A DNA stretch of 47,684 bases from Hadesarchaea archaeon (GTDB taxonomy: Archaea > Hadarchaeota > Hadarchaeia > Hadarchaeales > Hadarchaeaceae), in NCBI GenBank assembly GCA_030601675.1, contig JAUWBN010000006.1, positions 1-47,684 on the forward strand, read 5' to 3'. The notes under the pieces were generated by a model, which ran no database searches, was not told the DNA's origin, and was given only the letters and a program-made list of their open reading frames with translations. The translations under genes and the position numbers were made by a program. Shown here one piece after another: positions 1-7,991 of the stretch; the first letter of the stretch is position 1; each line of letters starts with the position of its first letter.

Positions 1-857
1 GAGCGGACATATACGGATGCTGCATTAAATTGTTGACGGGTATCAAATATGTGAAGGAACGCTGGGAAGAAAACTTTTATCCCATGTCTGAGCACGTTCG
101 TTCTCACGGGAGAATGTTGGTGATAAAAGATGGTAATGAAAAACAACGCGTAATCTATGACAAGCTTTCAAAAACAGCCTTTCTAATTAACGTGGACTAC
201 TACGGTTGGATAAAATCCATAGCTTTGAGCATCGCTAGTGACGTCCTCGAGGATGGCCACGGTATACATGCTGTTCACGGTGCTTGTGTGGACATAGATG
301 GACGAGGAGTTTGCTTAATAGCACCCTCAGGAACTGGTAAAACAACGCATACCTACGGTCTTCTCAGACTTAAAGGAGTTCGCGTTGTATCTGATGACTG
401 GTTTTTTGTCCGCTTCATGGCTGATCAAGACATTGCATTCGGTTCCGAGAAAAACTTCTACATTCAAGCGGACATAGCAGATACGTGGGGTGAATACAAG
501 AAACTCGTTGAGAAGACAGAGTTTGACGATAAGGGTAGAGCTATTGTGGATGTTAGGTGGATAGTTGGAAAGGGGAAAATACTACCCATGACCACATTAA
601 GAACAGCCATCGTGTTAAAGCGTGACCCAGAAGACGATACCATTGTTAGAAAGTTGATGCCCAATGAAGCGGTTGAATACATGGAAACCGTGGGCTTCTG
701 CAACCCCCACCTATTGGTAAAAGATTCGCGTAAAAACTATTTGAGACGACAGTTTTTCCAAGATTTCTTCAGCCACCTTGAAATCTACCTCATAAACACA
801 ACATTTCCCGTAATTGAAACCCACAAAACAATAAAGGAAGAGATTTTGAAAATATAA
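1..857 (+). CDS. HPr-kinase-like P-loop protein (5' partial)
   Basis: The reading frame is open to the left window edge, so the first start seen (TTG at 30) is probably internal and the gene is 5'-truncated. Counting from that TTG, a Walker A motif APSGTGKTTH lies at residues 98-107, preceded by HAVHGACV (80-87) and followed by VVSDDW (119-124). A histidine-rich strand, a P-loop and then an SDD motif is the layout of the C-terminal kinase domain of HPr kinase/phosphorylase and related small-molecule or protein kinases. The natural substrate cannot be read from the sequence, and a classical PTS/HPr system is not expected in an archaeon. Only the nucleotide-binding fold is assigned. The gene is clearly more AT-rich than thrS next to it, which may indicate transfer. 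It is followed by a 108-bp AT-rich gap holding the thrS promoter. Confidence 0.6.
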   Translation, partial: ADIYGCCIKLLTGIKYVKERWEENFYPMSEHVRSHGRMLVIKDGNEKQRVIYDKLSKTAFLINVDYYGWIKSIALSIASDVLEDGHGIHAVHGACVDIDGRGVCLIAPSGTGKTTHTYGLLRLKGVRVVSDDWFFVRFMADQDIAFGSEKNFYIQADIADTWGEYKKLVEKTEFDDKGRAIVDVRWIVGKGKILPMTTLRTAIVLKRDPEDDTIVRKLMPNEAVEYMETVGFCNPHLLVKDSRKNYLRRQFFQDFFSHLEIYLINTTFPVIETHKTIKEEILKI

Positions 858-920
858 CAATTCAGATTTCTTGACCTTTCCGACAGAGAACGGGAAAATT
901 AAATAGCACTTGGGTATGGA

Positions 921-935
921 TATAACTTTATTAAA
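921..935 (+). promoter_or_regulatory. Likely TATA box of thrS
   Basis: An AT-rich element (TATAACTTTATTAAAC) is centred about 27 nt upstream of a predicted transcript start near 955. A GGTG ribosome binding site at 957-960 sits 5 nt before the TTG start at 966. Called by spacing and composition only. Confidence 0.45.
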
Positions 936-965
936 CTCGGACAATCAAGTTCGCGCGGTGTTCAC

Positions 966-2825
966 TTGCGGATCCTGTTGATCCACGCCGATCATCTCGA
1001 ATTCGAGGCGAAGCAGCGCACCCCCGTGGCTGAGGAGGTGCCTGCCGAGCAGCGCTCGGGGCGCCTCGAGGAAGTGCTCGTTGTCTTCACCGCTGCGGAG
1101 GAGGAGGATGAGGGGCTGGCCGATGCGATAGTCAAAAATGCCGCCCGAGAGATCGCCGACGTCGCCCGGAAAGTCGAGGCCAAACGAGTGGCGCTTTACC
1201 CATATGCTCACTTAAGCTCCTCGCTCGCTCCCCCAAAGGTCGCCATCGGGCTGCTCGACGCCACCCGCGACGCTCTGCGCGAGCTGGGTTTAGAAGTCCA
1301 CCGCCTGCCTTTCGGCTGGTATAAGGCTTTCAGGCTCAGCTGCAAGGGACATCCGCTGTCCGAGCTCTCTCGAACGATAACCGCCGAGGCCGGCGAGGAA
1401 GCGGTGGCCGAAGAGGCGAAGGCCCCAAGTGAGTACATCATTTTGACGCCCGAGGGAAAGGAACACGAACTCGACTTGAAAAATGTTGACGCGTGCGAGG
1501 GGCTCCGCGGCCAGTCCCTGCTCCGCCAGTTCGTGCTGAGTGAGGAGCTGGGGCAGAAGCCCGGTGAGGAGCCCGCGCACCTGAAACTCATGCGTCGCCT
1601 AGAGCTCGTCGACTACGAGCCCGCCAGCGATGCCGGGCACTTCCGCTTCTACCCGAATGGAGCGCTCATCAAGGGACTGCTCGAGGATCTCGCGGTTCAA
1701 CTCGCGGACGAAATTGGCGCGAGCCGCATCGAGACGCCCGTGCTATACAAGGCGGACGAACCCGACATAGCCGAGCAAGCGGCACGCTTCTACCAGAAGA
1801 ATTACAAAATCAAGCTGCCTAACCGCACCCTGCTCCTTCGGTTCGCCGGCGACTTCGGCCTTTTCAAGCTCATGAAGCAAACCGGGATGAGCTACAAACA
1901 GATGCCCGTTCGAATATTTGAACTCTCCCCATCCTACCGTCTCGAGCAGAGTGGCGAATGCGTCGGGCTGAAGCGGCTCCGCGCCTTCACCATGCCGGAC
2001 GTGCACTGCTTCTGCCGCGACCTGAAGCAGGGGCTCGAGGAGTACGAGCGGTTGTTCATGGCGTACACGAAGCTGCAGGGCGTGATGGGGCTCGACTACG
2101 TGGTCGCCTTCCGCATGGTCAAGGAATTCTACGAGCAGAACCGAGCCTTCCTCGCCCGCCTCCTAAGGCTCGTCAAGCGTCCCGCGCTCATTGAGCTCCT
2201 GCCAGAGCGAAAGCACTACTGGGTGATGAAGCACGAATTTCAGGTGATCGACTCGGTGGGGGGGAATGCCCAGTTGGCGACGGTTCAGCTCGACCTCGAG
2301 GACTCGGAGCGCTACGGCATCCTCTACGTGGACGAGCGCGGGGAGAGACGCGGGTGCATAATTTTACACTCCTCGATGGGCTCGATTGAGCGCTGGATCT
2401 ACGCGGTGCTCGAGGAGGCCGCAAAATCGCAAAAGGCCGGGAAGGTGCCGAGCATACCGCTCTGGCTCTCGCCCACTCAGGTCAGGCTCGTGCCCGTGAA
2501 CGAGCGGCATCTAAAATTCTGCCTCAAACTTTCAGACTCGCTTGAGAAGGCCAACGCCAGGGTCGATGTCGACGACCGGAGTGAGACCGTTGCGAAGCGA
2601 GTGCGCGATGCCGAGCGCGAGTGGATCCCATACGTGATTGTCATTGGGGACAAAGAGGTGAAAACGAAAAAGCTGCCAGCTAGGGCTCGAGGGGTGAAGA
2701 AACTCAAAACTTTGACAACGAAGGGGTTAATCGCGGAAATCGAACGAAAGACCAAGGGGATGCCCTACAGACCGCTCGCCTTGCCTCGCTTGCTTTCGAT
2801 GCGCCCGATTTTTGTCGGTAGTTAG
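966..2825 (+). CDS. thrS: Threonyl-tRNA synthetase, archaeal type
   Basis: Charges tRNA-Thr with threonine in the cytoplasm. At 619 residues it has the archaeal layout. Residues 1 to about 140 form the archaeal N-terminal editing domain, related to D-aminoacyl-tRNA deacylase (starts MRILLIHADHLEFE; YAHLSSS at 80-86), which removes mischarged serine. The class II catalytic core spans about 200-490, with motif 2 around YRLEQSGECVGLKRLRAF (324-341), a zinc-ligand cysteine candidate at C332 and motif 3 SIERWIYAVLEE (473-484). The anticodon-binding domain runs from about 500 to 619. The TTG start gives the normal family N-terminus and has GGTG 5 nt upstream. The gene stands alone between an AT-rich promoter region and a T-rich terminator region. 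Confidence 0.96.
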   Translation: MRILLIHADHLEFEAKQRTPVAEEVPAEQRSGRLEEVLVVFTAAEEEDEGLADAIVKNAAREIADVARKVEAKRVALYPYAHLSSSLAPPKVAIGLLDATRDALRELGLEVHRLPFGWYKAFRLSCKGHPLSELSRTITAEAGEEAVAEEAKAPSEYIILTPEGKEHELDLKNVDACEGLRGQSLLRQFVLSEELGQKPGEEPAHLKLMRRLELVDYEPASDAGHFRFYPNGALIKGLLEDLAVQLADEIGASRIETPVLYKADEPDIAEQAARFYQKNYKIKLPNRTLLLRFAGDFGLFKLMKQTGMSYKQMPVRIFELSPSYRLEQSGECVGLKRLRAFTMPDVHCFCRDLKQGLEEYERLFMAYTKLQGVMGLDYVVAFRMVKEFYEQNRAFLARLLRLVKRPALIELLPERKHYWVMKHEFQVIDSVGGNAQLATVQLDLEDSERYGILYVDERGERRGCIILHSSMGSIERWIYAVLEEAAKSQKAGKVPSIPLWLSPTQVRLVPVNERHLKFCLKLSDSLEKANARVDVDDRSETVAKRVRDAEREWIPYVIVIGDKEVKTKKLPARARGVKKLKTLTTKGLIAEIERKTKGMPYRPLALPRLLSMRPIFVGS

Positions 2826-2871
2826 GAACATTTAGCCATTAAGAAGAAAATCAGATTTCTTGGTTAAAATT

Positions 2872-2896
2872 TAACTTTTTAAAGATACTTTTTTAT
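2872..2896 (+). terminator. T-rich termination region after thrS
   Basis: Runs of T5 (2876-2880) and T6 (2889-2894) lie 50-70 nt past the thrS stop. Oligo-T runs without a hairpin are typical archaeal transcription termination signals. The convergent gene ends at 2901. Confidence 0.4.
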
Positions 2897-2900
2897 TTAA

Positions 2901-3119
2901 CTACTTTCTTTTTTTAGATTTTTTATACTCCTCTCCCCTTAACGTCCTTCCTACATGCGGCTTGTGTTCCCTATGTTTTAAAAGAGAAAGAAAAATAAAT
3001 AACCCAATAATAAATACAACAAATATAATTACCCCCTTTCCTATATCCTCCCAGGGAATATCTGTTGATTGAGCAGCCATAACTGCAAGAGATAAGAATT
3101 TCATCTTACTACCATTCAT
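2901..3119 (-). CDS. Small single-span membrane protein
   Basis: Unrecognised protein of 72 residues, or 67 if it starts at the second methionine (3104, MKFLSLAV). It has a short polar N-terminus, one hydrophobic span around residues 28-48 (GVIIFVVFIIGLFIFLSLL), then a highly basic tail rich in Lys, Arg and His (HREHKPHV through KKSKKRK) that would stay in the cytoplasm. A minus-strand TATA-like stretch at 3135-3144 (TTTATAAT) favours the downstream start, because the transcript would begin near 3112. Base composition is AT-rich like the surrounding gap. No function can be assigned. Confidence 0.5.
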   Translation of the reverse strand: MNGSKMKFLSLAVMAAQSTDIPWEDIGKGVIIFVVFIIGLFIFLSLLKHREHKPHVGRTLRGEEYKKSKKRK

Positions 3120-3271
3120 GAGTATCCTGGGTACATTATAAATTCCTTTAATTCTCTCTGGTTTTGTTGAAAGGCTAGATAATCATAAGCGCAAAGGGGA
3201 GACCTATCAAGGCCCCAAGTGTTATTGCACAAGTACCAAAATAATAGCTTCCACCGCTTTAAAAACACGAG
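3120..3271. other. AT-rich gap with a hydrophobic reading-frame fragment
   Basis: This gap lies between the ParB-fold gene and the small membrane protein gene. On the minus strand it carries the TATA box noted for the downstream gene, and a startless frame (about 3187-3255) that would read FGTCAITLGALIGLPFALMI before a stop. The fragment looks like a membrane segment, perhaps a remnant, but has no usable start codon. Confidence 0.25.
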
Positions 3272-4126
3272 CTACTCGAAGATCCAAAGTTCACCCTCGT
3301 ATTTCCGCCCTTCGAATACTGTACCCTTCGGCAGGCGCTTCACCCCACGCTTCGAGAGGTGCTCGATCAGCGTGCGGTTGAGCGCCTCGAGCGATCGATC
3401 CCCCTTCAGCCACCCGAGTGGAACGTCGACGTGCATAGGCCTGGCTGAGAGGACATGTCGGGTCGTCTTGTGGGCGAACACGTTACCGGAGAGGGCTGCC
3501 TCGATTACCTCGTCCTTCCTCACCCCGGGCACCATCAGCGCGGCGGCAACTTCCCCGGAGCGTGCCCGCTGCACCGCGTCGACCTCGTTCTCGTAGTCCA
3601 CCCTCAGCCCCTCCTCCCTCAGGGTGCGCTCGATCCGCTTCGCCCATGCGTAGCTCTCCCTTATCTCACCGCTTTTCCCCTTCAGCAAGTAGCAGGCATC
3701 TCTGGTGAGCAGGGCCGCGGATGCTCGGCGCTCCTCGAGAGCTCGGGATGACGTTTCCGGCGGGGCGGATTCGACGCCTAGTCCCGGCAGCCTGAATAGG
3801 TCCAGGAGCTTCGGTTCACCCACTTCTCCCCGGATGGTGCGGTACCAACAACCGACGCGCACGTTTGGGTTTCGATGATCGACCAAGCAGACGGGCAGGT
3901 ATCTGCAGCCCAGCTTCCTGAGCGCGGCGACTCGGTGCATGCCGTCGAGCACGACCAGCGTGTTGGAGTCGATGATGGCCGGGTCCCTGACCGCGCCGCT
4001 CGACTTTATCTCGTCGACGAGTTCATCGAGCAGCTCGGGGATGATCTCCTCGTGGATGCGAACTTTGCTCAGGTCCTTGAGCCCAAGTTGGAGCTCGAGT
4101 CCGGGTGCAGCTAACTTGAACAGCAA
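3272..4126 (-). CDS. ParB/Srx-fold protein, SerK-like
   Basis: Protein of 284 residues with a ParB/sulfiredoxin-type N-terminal domain: HEEIIPE at 25-31, a PAIIDSNTLVVLDGMHRVAALRK-type stretch with DGMHR at 61-65, then LPVCLVDH. The same order of motifs (HEE, then DGxHR, then a VDH/VDY strand) is seen in the archaeal ADP-dependent free-serine kinase SerK of Thermococcales, which has a ParB fold. Serine kinase activity is therefore a reasonable but unproven suggestion; a DNA-binding ParB-like regulator is the alternative. The C-terminal part (about 120-284) is less recognisable and contains a second DVPLGWLKG-like conserved patch. The start is TTG at 4126, preceded by GGCGATGA; no ATG fits the frame. 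Confidence 0.6.
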   Translation of the reverse strand: MLFKLAAPGLELQLGLKDLSKVRIHEEIIPELLDELVDEIKSSGAVRDPAIIDSNTLVVLDGMHRVAALRKLGCRYLPVCLVDHRNPNVRVGCWYRTIRGEVGEPKLLDLFRLPGLGVESAPPETSSRALEERRASAALLTRDACYLLKGKSGEIRESYAWAKRIERTLREEGLRVDYENEVDAVQRARSGEVAAALMVPGVRKDEVIEAALSGNVFAHKTTRHVLSARPMHVDVPLGWLKGDRSLEALNRTLIEHLSKRGVKRLPKGTVFEGRKYEGELWIFE

Positions 4127-4183
4127 ATCATCGCCAATAGCACAGGGGCGTCGAGTTTCAAAAAGCTAACGTGAGGGGTCAAA

Positions 4184-4240
4184 TTATTTTTTACCAACGA
4201 TTATTCGGTTTCCGGCTTCTGTGATCCACTTTTTCTTCAT
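4184..4240 (-). CDS. Candidate 18-residue micro-ORF between radA and the ParB-fold gene
   Basis: On the minus strand an ATG at 4240 opens MKKKWITEAGNRIIVGKK and stops at 4184-4186. A TATA-like AT-rich element (CTAAAAATAT on the minus strand, about 4264-4274) is placed so that transcription would start at or just before this ATG, as in leaderless archaeal messages. The same promoter could equally serve an untranslated leader or the ParB-fold gene downstream. Confidence 0.2.
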   Translation of the reverse strand: MKKKWITEAGNRIIVGKK

Positions 4241-4307
4241 GTATTTCGGTAATACCTATCGCCGATATTTTTAGCGCCGTAGACCTCGCTCACCGCAGCT
4301 TCCAAGT

Positions 4308-5240
4308 TCAATCCCTGATTCCCGCCTCGGTTATCTGAAACGTCGCGCTCTCGGGAGGCAGCCCCGGGTGGTCTATGAGCTTGGCGACCCGGGTGTTCGC
4401 CTTGCTCTTCCGCAGGTAGACCCGCGCGGTCATCGCATGGCCCAGCACGTGACCCCCGATGGGCTTGGTCGGGTCGCCGAAGAACATGTCCGGCCTCGAC
4501 ATCACCTGGTTCGTCACGAAGACCGCGAGGTCGTTCAGCTCCGAAAGCCTGTGCAGTGCCGCGATGTGGCGTCCCAGCTTCTGCTGCCGCTCGGCAAGCG
4601 CGCCCCGCCCGCAGTACTCGGTCCGGAAGAGCGAGGTGAGCGAGTCCACCACGACGAGTTTCACATCGTTCTCCTTCGCCATCTCCTGGACCTTCTCGGC
4701 CAAGAGCATCTGGTGGTCAGTCGTGTGCGCTCGGGCGACGTAGATGTTTTCAAGCACCCCCTCGGGGTCCAGCCCCACCGCGCGCGCCATCTGCGCAAGT
4801 CGCTCGGGCCTGAATGTGTTTTCAGTGTCGATGTAAATTGCCTTTGCCCCCAGCCCTCCCTGCTCCGGGGGCTGCTGGACGTTGACGCAGAGCTGGTGGG
4901 CTATCTGGGACTTCCCCGATCCGAACTCGCCGAATGTTTCTGTCACGCCTTGGGTCTCGGCCCCTCCCCCGATTATCTTGTCGAGCGCCGGGCTCCCCGT
5001 CGAGATGTAGCCGAGGTGCTTCCGCCGCTCCATCACCTCGCTTGCCTTCTCATACCCCATTTTCGCTGCATCGCGAGCGGCGTTTATCACCTTCACCGCC
5101 ACCCGCATCCCCATCTCGGCGGCCTCCATCAGCTCACCCGTGGTGGCTACGGCCAAGCTCTCCAACGAGTCGTAACCGGCCGAGTGAAGCTTCTCCGCGA
5201 TCGCAGGCCCGATCCCCTCAAGATCCTCAAATTCGGTCAT
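4308..5240 (-). CDS. radA: DNA repair recombinase RadA
   Basis: Archaeal RecA/Rad51-family recombinase that forms ATP-dependent filaments on single-stranded DNA and drives homologous pairing. The start is placed at ATG 5240 because it is preceded by a strong GGAGGTGG site and gives the normal N-terminus [18 protein letters not shown] (310 residues); a longer frame to 5303 is not needed. Residues 1-60 are the helix-hairpin-helix DNA-binding domain. Walker A GEFGSGKS is at 104-111 and Walker B LVVVDS at 195-200, with the L1/L2 DNA-binding region around [20 protein letters not shown]. The C-terminus [13 protein letters not shown] is complete. It is divergent from lsm, with a short shared promoter region. 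Confidence 0.97.
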   Translation of the reverse strand: MTEFEDLEGIGPAIAEKLHSAGYDSLESLAVATTGELMEAAEMGMRVAVKVINAARDAAKMGYEKASEVMERRKHLGYISTGSPALDKIIGGGAETQGVTETFGEFGSGKSQIAHQLCVNVQQPPEQGGLGAKAIYIDTENTFRPERLAQMARAVGLDPEGVLENIYVARAHTTDHQMLLAEKVQEMAKENDVKLVVVDSLTSLFRTEYCGRGALAERQQKLGRHIAALHRLSELNDLAVFVTNQVMSRPDMFFGDPTKPIGGHVLGHAMTARVYLRKSKANTRVAKLIDHPGLPPESATFQITEAGIRD

Positions 5241-5310
5241 TTGACCACCTCCGTTCGACCCTCTCGCACCTGCGTTTAAGCGGATTGACCCCAGAGAGGT
5301 CACCGAAAGT

Positions 5311-5320
5311 AATTTATAAA
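5311..5320 (+). promoter_or_regulatory. TATA box of lsm
   Basis: TTTATAAA in a strongly AT context preceded by a CGAAAG purine-rich element that fits a BRE. Centred about 27 nt before a predicted transcript start near 5343, just upstream of the lsm ATG at 5352. Confidence 0.65.
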
Positions 5321-5351
5321 GGGGGTCGGACGAGCGTCAATTGGGCATTTG

Positions 5352-5594
5352 ATGGAAAAGGGAGCACCAGCAGAACCAGAAAAGGAAACGCAGGTCGACC
5401 TCGGGAAGCTACTGAATGTAACTGTGGTGGTTAGCGCGAAGGACGGCCGGAGATTTCGTGGCAAGCTGACTCAATACGACGCCCACATGAACCTAGTGCT
5501 GGAGGAGGTCGAGGAACTCCCGCAGGAGGGCCCCGCCGCCAAGCATAAGCTCGTTCTGATAAAGGGTGGAAATGTCTCATCGATCTCGGTCTAA
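5352..5594 (+). CDS. LSm/Sm-like RNA-binding protein
   Basis: Archaeal Sm-like protein of 80 residues that would form a hexameric or heptameric ring binding U-rich RNA. The Sm1 motif is visible as GRRFRGKLTQYDAHMNLVLE, with the conserved Asp and Met-Asn pair. The Sm2 motif is LIKGGNVSSISV near the C-terminus, where the usual RG(D/N)NV is KGGNV. The ATG at 5352 is preferred over the TTG one codon earlier. The N-terminal 15 residues are acidic and poorly conserved, as usual. The stop codon overlaps the stop codon of the convergent winged-helix gene (5591-5594). Confidence 0.9.
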   Translation: MEKGAPAEPEKETQVDLGKLLNVTVVVSAKDGRRFRGKLTQYDAHMNLVLEEVEELPQEGPAAKHKLVLIKGGNVSSISV

Positions 5595-5860
5595 ACGGGC
5601 TTGACGTATTCCATCGCCTTAAATCCCTCGAGCACTTTTTGTCCGCTTTCGGTCAGCTTGTATTTTTCCTCTATCTCAGCGATCAGGCCACGATCGACGA
5701 GGGCTCGAAGATGGCTCTTCACCGGCCACCAGTCCTCGGCGCCGAAGAGTTCGCGGAGTTCCCGGACCCTCGTACTCCCCCTGCCGGCGATGAGTAGGAA
5801 GACCTTCCCCACGCCTTCTTCATCATCCTTAAGCCAGTTGATATCCTCGGTGACCCCCAT
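5591..5860 (-). CDS. Winged-helix protein downstream of ABCE1
   Basis: Protein of 89 residues with an archaeal winged-helix pattern: TRVRELRELFG as a helix, WWPVKSHLRALVDRGLIAEI as recognition helix plus wing start, and EKYKLTESGQKVLEGF as the wing and final helix. This is the layout of small MarR/ArsR-like regulators. It begins 24 nt after the ABCE1 gene on the same strand and is probably cotranscribed with it. Its target is unknown. The double tryptophan before the recognition helix is distinctive. Confidence 0.7.
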   Translation of the reverse strand: MGVTEDINWLKDDEEGVGKVFLLIAGRGSTRVRELRELFGAEDWWPVKSHLRALVDRGLIAEIEEKYKLTESGQKVLEGFKAMEYVKPV

Positions 5861-5884
5861 CGCGTTCCCCCACGAAAGATGGAG

Positions 5885-7651
5885 CTATCCGAGATAAAAG
5901 TACTCGCCCCTCTCCTTCTGCTCCCGATCGAGACCGCTCCCCGGCTTGTTCGCCCGGGGCCTACCTGTCTGGGGGTCCCGCCTGAAGGTGACCCCCACCT
6001 CACGCAGGAACATATTCATCCCCTCGCGCATCCCGAGGGGGCCGTGAGTTTTGCCCGCTCGGCTTGGTTCGCCCGCGAAGACGAGCAAGCGGTCGGAGAT
6101 GAAGTCAACGCTGAGCACGTCATGATCCACGACAAACGCCGCGACCTCACGCTTCTCGATCACCCGCCTTATCACGCGCGCCATGCCCAAGCGCTGCTCG
6201 ACGTCGAGGTAAGCGCTGGGTTCGTCGATCAAGTAGACATCAGCTGGTTGCCCCAAGCACGCGGCGATCGCGACGTGCTGGAGCTCGCCCCCGCTCAGCT
6301 CCTCCAACCTCCGCTCGAGCAGGGGCCTCACCTCGAGCGGCTGCAGGATTTCGGGATCGAAGGTCGGATTGAACTCGCCGAGCAACTTGTGCAGCCAGGC
6401 CTCCACGGTGCCGTCGAACTCGAGCTTGAGGTACTGTGACTTGTGGGCGACCGCGAGCTTGAACTCGAGCCGCCCGACCGTAGGTTTGAGCTCCCCCGCA
6501 AGCATTCGCACGAAGGTGGTTTTACCTATGGCGTTCGGCCCCACCACCCCAACTACCTCGGCGGCGTAAACGCTGCCCGGTGAGACCTCGAGCTCGAAGC
6601 CCTTGAAACGTTTCTTGAGCTTGGGGTAGCTGAACATCGCCCGCCCAGCGACACGAGCTTTTGACGGAGGCCGAACTTCGAAGCGGATGGATTCCCGCCT
6701 GAACCTCACGTTCTCCTCGCGCAGGTAGCCATCGAGAAAAACATTTATCCCAACCCTGACCCCCCGGGGGGAGGAGATGACACCGTAGGCCCTAGGTTGG
6801 CCGTAAAGGACGTGGACGTAATCACACATGTAGTCGAGCATCGCGAGGTCATGCTCCACGACTAGCACGGCTTTCCCAGCCCCGGCGAGCCCCTGGATGA
6901 CGCGCGCTGCATTTAGGCGCTGGTAGACATCGAGGTGCGAGCTCGGTTCATCGAAGTAATAAATATCCGCCTCCCGCGCGGCGGTAGCGGCTATCGCCAG
7001 GCGCTGGAGCTCACCCCCGCTGAGGAGCTTGATGTTGCGGTCGAGGACCTCGTTCAGTTCAAGCGCTCTGGCCAGCTCCCTCGCCTCGCCCCGTTCATCC
7101 ACCTTCGCGAGGAGCGCACCGACCTCTCCTCGCACCACTTTGGGAACCCCATCGATGGCTTGAGGCTTGTAAGCCGTTTTTATTCGCCCGATTCGAGCGA
7201 AGTAGGCCTGTAACTCGGAACCCTTGAAGAACTCGTTCAGGGCCCTCGGCGGCGCTGTTTCCAGCGAGCTCAAGTTTGGCCTGAGCCTCCCAGCCAAGAT
7301 CTCAAGCGCGGTTGTCTTGCCCGTTCCGTTCTGCCCGACAAGCCCCGTGACCTTGCCCGCCCTGGGGATGGGTAATTCATAGAGGGCAAATCCGTTGGGG
7401 CCGTAGCGGTGGATGCAGCGCCCTTCGAGCTCATGAGGCAGATTGATGATCGAGATTGCGCGGAACGGGCACTTGTGGACGCAAATGCCGCAGCCCGTAC
7501 ACAGCTCCTCGGAAATCGTTGGCCCGCCCGTTCGCTCGTCGATGACCACCGTCTCTTCGCCGGTTCGAACCCCCGGACAGTAACGGTAGCACTCGAGCGA
7601 GCATCGATTCGGCTGGCAGGAGTCCCGATCAAGAACGGCGATCCTCGGCAT
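5885..7651 (-). CDS. Ribosome recycling ATPase ABCE1 (RNase L inhibitor homologue)
   Basis: Splits terminated ribosomes into subunits together with aRF1/Pelota. The 588-residue protein begins with two 4Fe-4S clusters (CQPNRCSLECYRYCPG at 12-27 and CTGCGICVHKCPF at 51-63). It continues with two nucleotide-binding domains: Walker A GQNGTGKTT at 106-114 and GPNAIGKTT at about 374, each with an LSGGELQ signature and a DEPS Walker B end. This is the complete, universally conserved archaeal and eukaryotic architecture. The start is supported by AGGTGA 5 nt upstream. The gene heads a minus-strand unit with the winged-helix gene. Confidence 0.97.
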   Translation of the reverse strand: MPRIAVLDRDSCQPNRCSLECYRYCPGVRTGEETVVIDERTGGPTISEELCTGCGICVHKCPFRAISIINLPHELEGRCIHRYGPNGFALYELPIPRAGKVTGLVGQNGTGKTTALEILAGRLRPNLSSLETAPPRALNEFFKGSELQAYFARIGRIKTAYKPQAIDGVPKVVRGEVGALLAKVDERGEARELARALELNEVLDRNIKLLSGGELQRLAIAATAAREADIYYFDEPSSHLDVYQRLNAARVIQGLAGAGKAVLVVEHDLAMLDYMCDYVHVLYGQPRAYGVISSPRGVRVGINVFLDGYLREENVRFRRESIRFEVRPPSKARVAGRAMFSYPKLKKRFKGFELEVSPGSVYAAEVVGVVGPNAIGKTTFVRMLAGELKPTVGRLEFKLAVAHKSQYLKLEFDGTVEAWLHKLLGEFNPTFDPEILQPLEVRPLLERRLEELSGGELQHVAIAACLGQPADVYLIDEPSAYLDVEQRLGMARVIRRVIEKREVAAFVVDHDVLSVDFISDRLLVFAGEPSRAGKTHGPLGMREGMNMFLREVGVTFRRDPQTGRPRANKPGSGLDREQKERGEYFYLG

Positions 7652-7724
7652 TTTTTCACCTGTTCTTAGAGTTTCTCTGGGTTAAGCTTTAAAAGCTCCT
7701 CGTGTAAGCAAAATAGGTGAATGT

Positions 7725-7991
7725 TTGCGCGGGTGGTTGATTCTAACGGGGGCGGTCCTCCTCATCATCGTGTTGCCGATCATCGCCCTCACGTACAGCG
7801 GCTGGGTGCGGTTGGTAGGGCAGATCGTGCTCAGCATCTTGCTCATCGTGGCCTTAATCGGCAGTGGCCTTTTCGGCTACATTTGTCTCAGGGCTCAGGC
7901 CAAGAAGTGGGGAGCTGGCCTCTTCATAATCGCCGCGTTATGTATTGTTGTCATTTACTGGGTGTGGGCCGGGCATCTGCCACTTCTCTAG
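7725..7991 (+). CDS. Small multi-span membrane protein
   Basis: Unrecognised hydrophobic protein of 88 residues starting at TTG 7725 (MRGWLILTG). Three membrane spans are apparent: about 4-24, 29-52 and 64-84, with short basic loops between them (CLRAQAKK). An overlapping frame from ATG 7721 is proline- and arginine-rich without protein-like character, so the hydrophobic frame is preferred. It is divergent from ABCE1 and ends inside the last codons of the convergent CARF-like gene. No homologue is recognised. Confidence 0.55.
   Translation: MRGWLILTGAVLLIIVLPIIALTYSGWVRLVGQIVLSILLIVALIGSGLFGYICLRAQAKKWGAGLFIIAALCIVVIYWVWAGHLPLL

Noticed and set aside
4368-5279. A 303-residue open frame antisense to radA
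   Set aside because: radA is unmistakable on the minus strand; the antisense frame is rich in His, Arg, Leu and Pro and lacks domain character.
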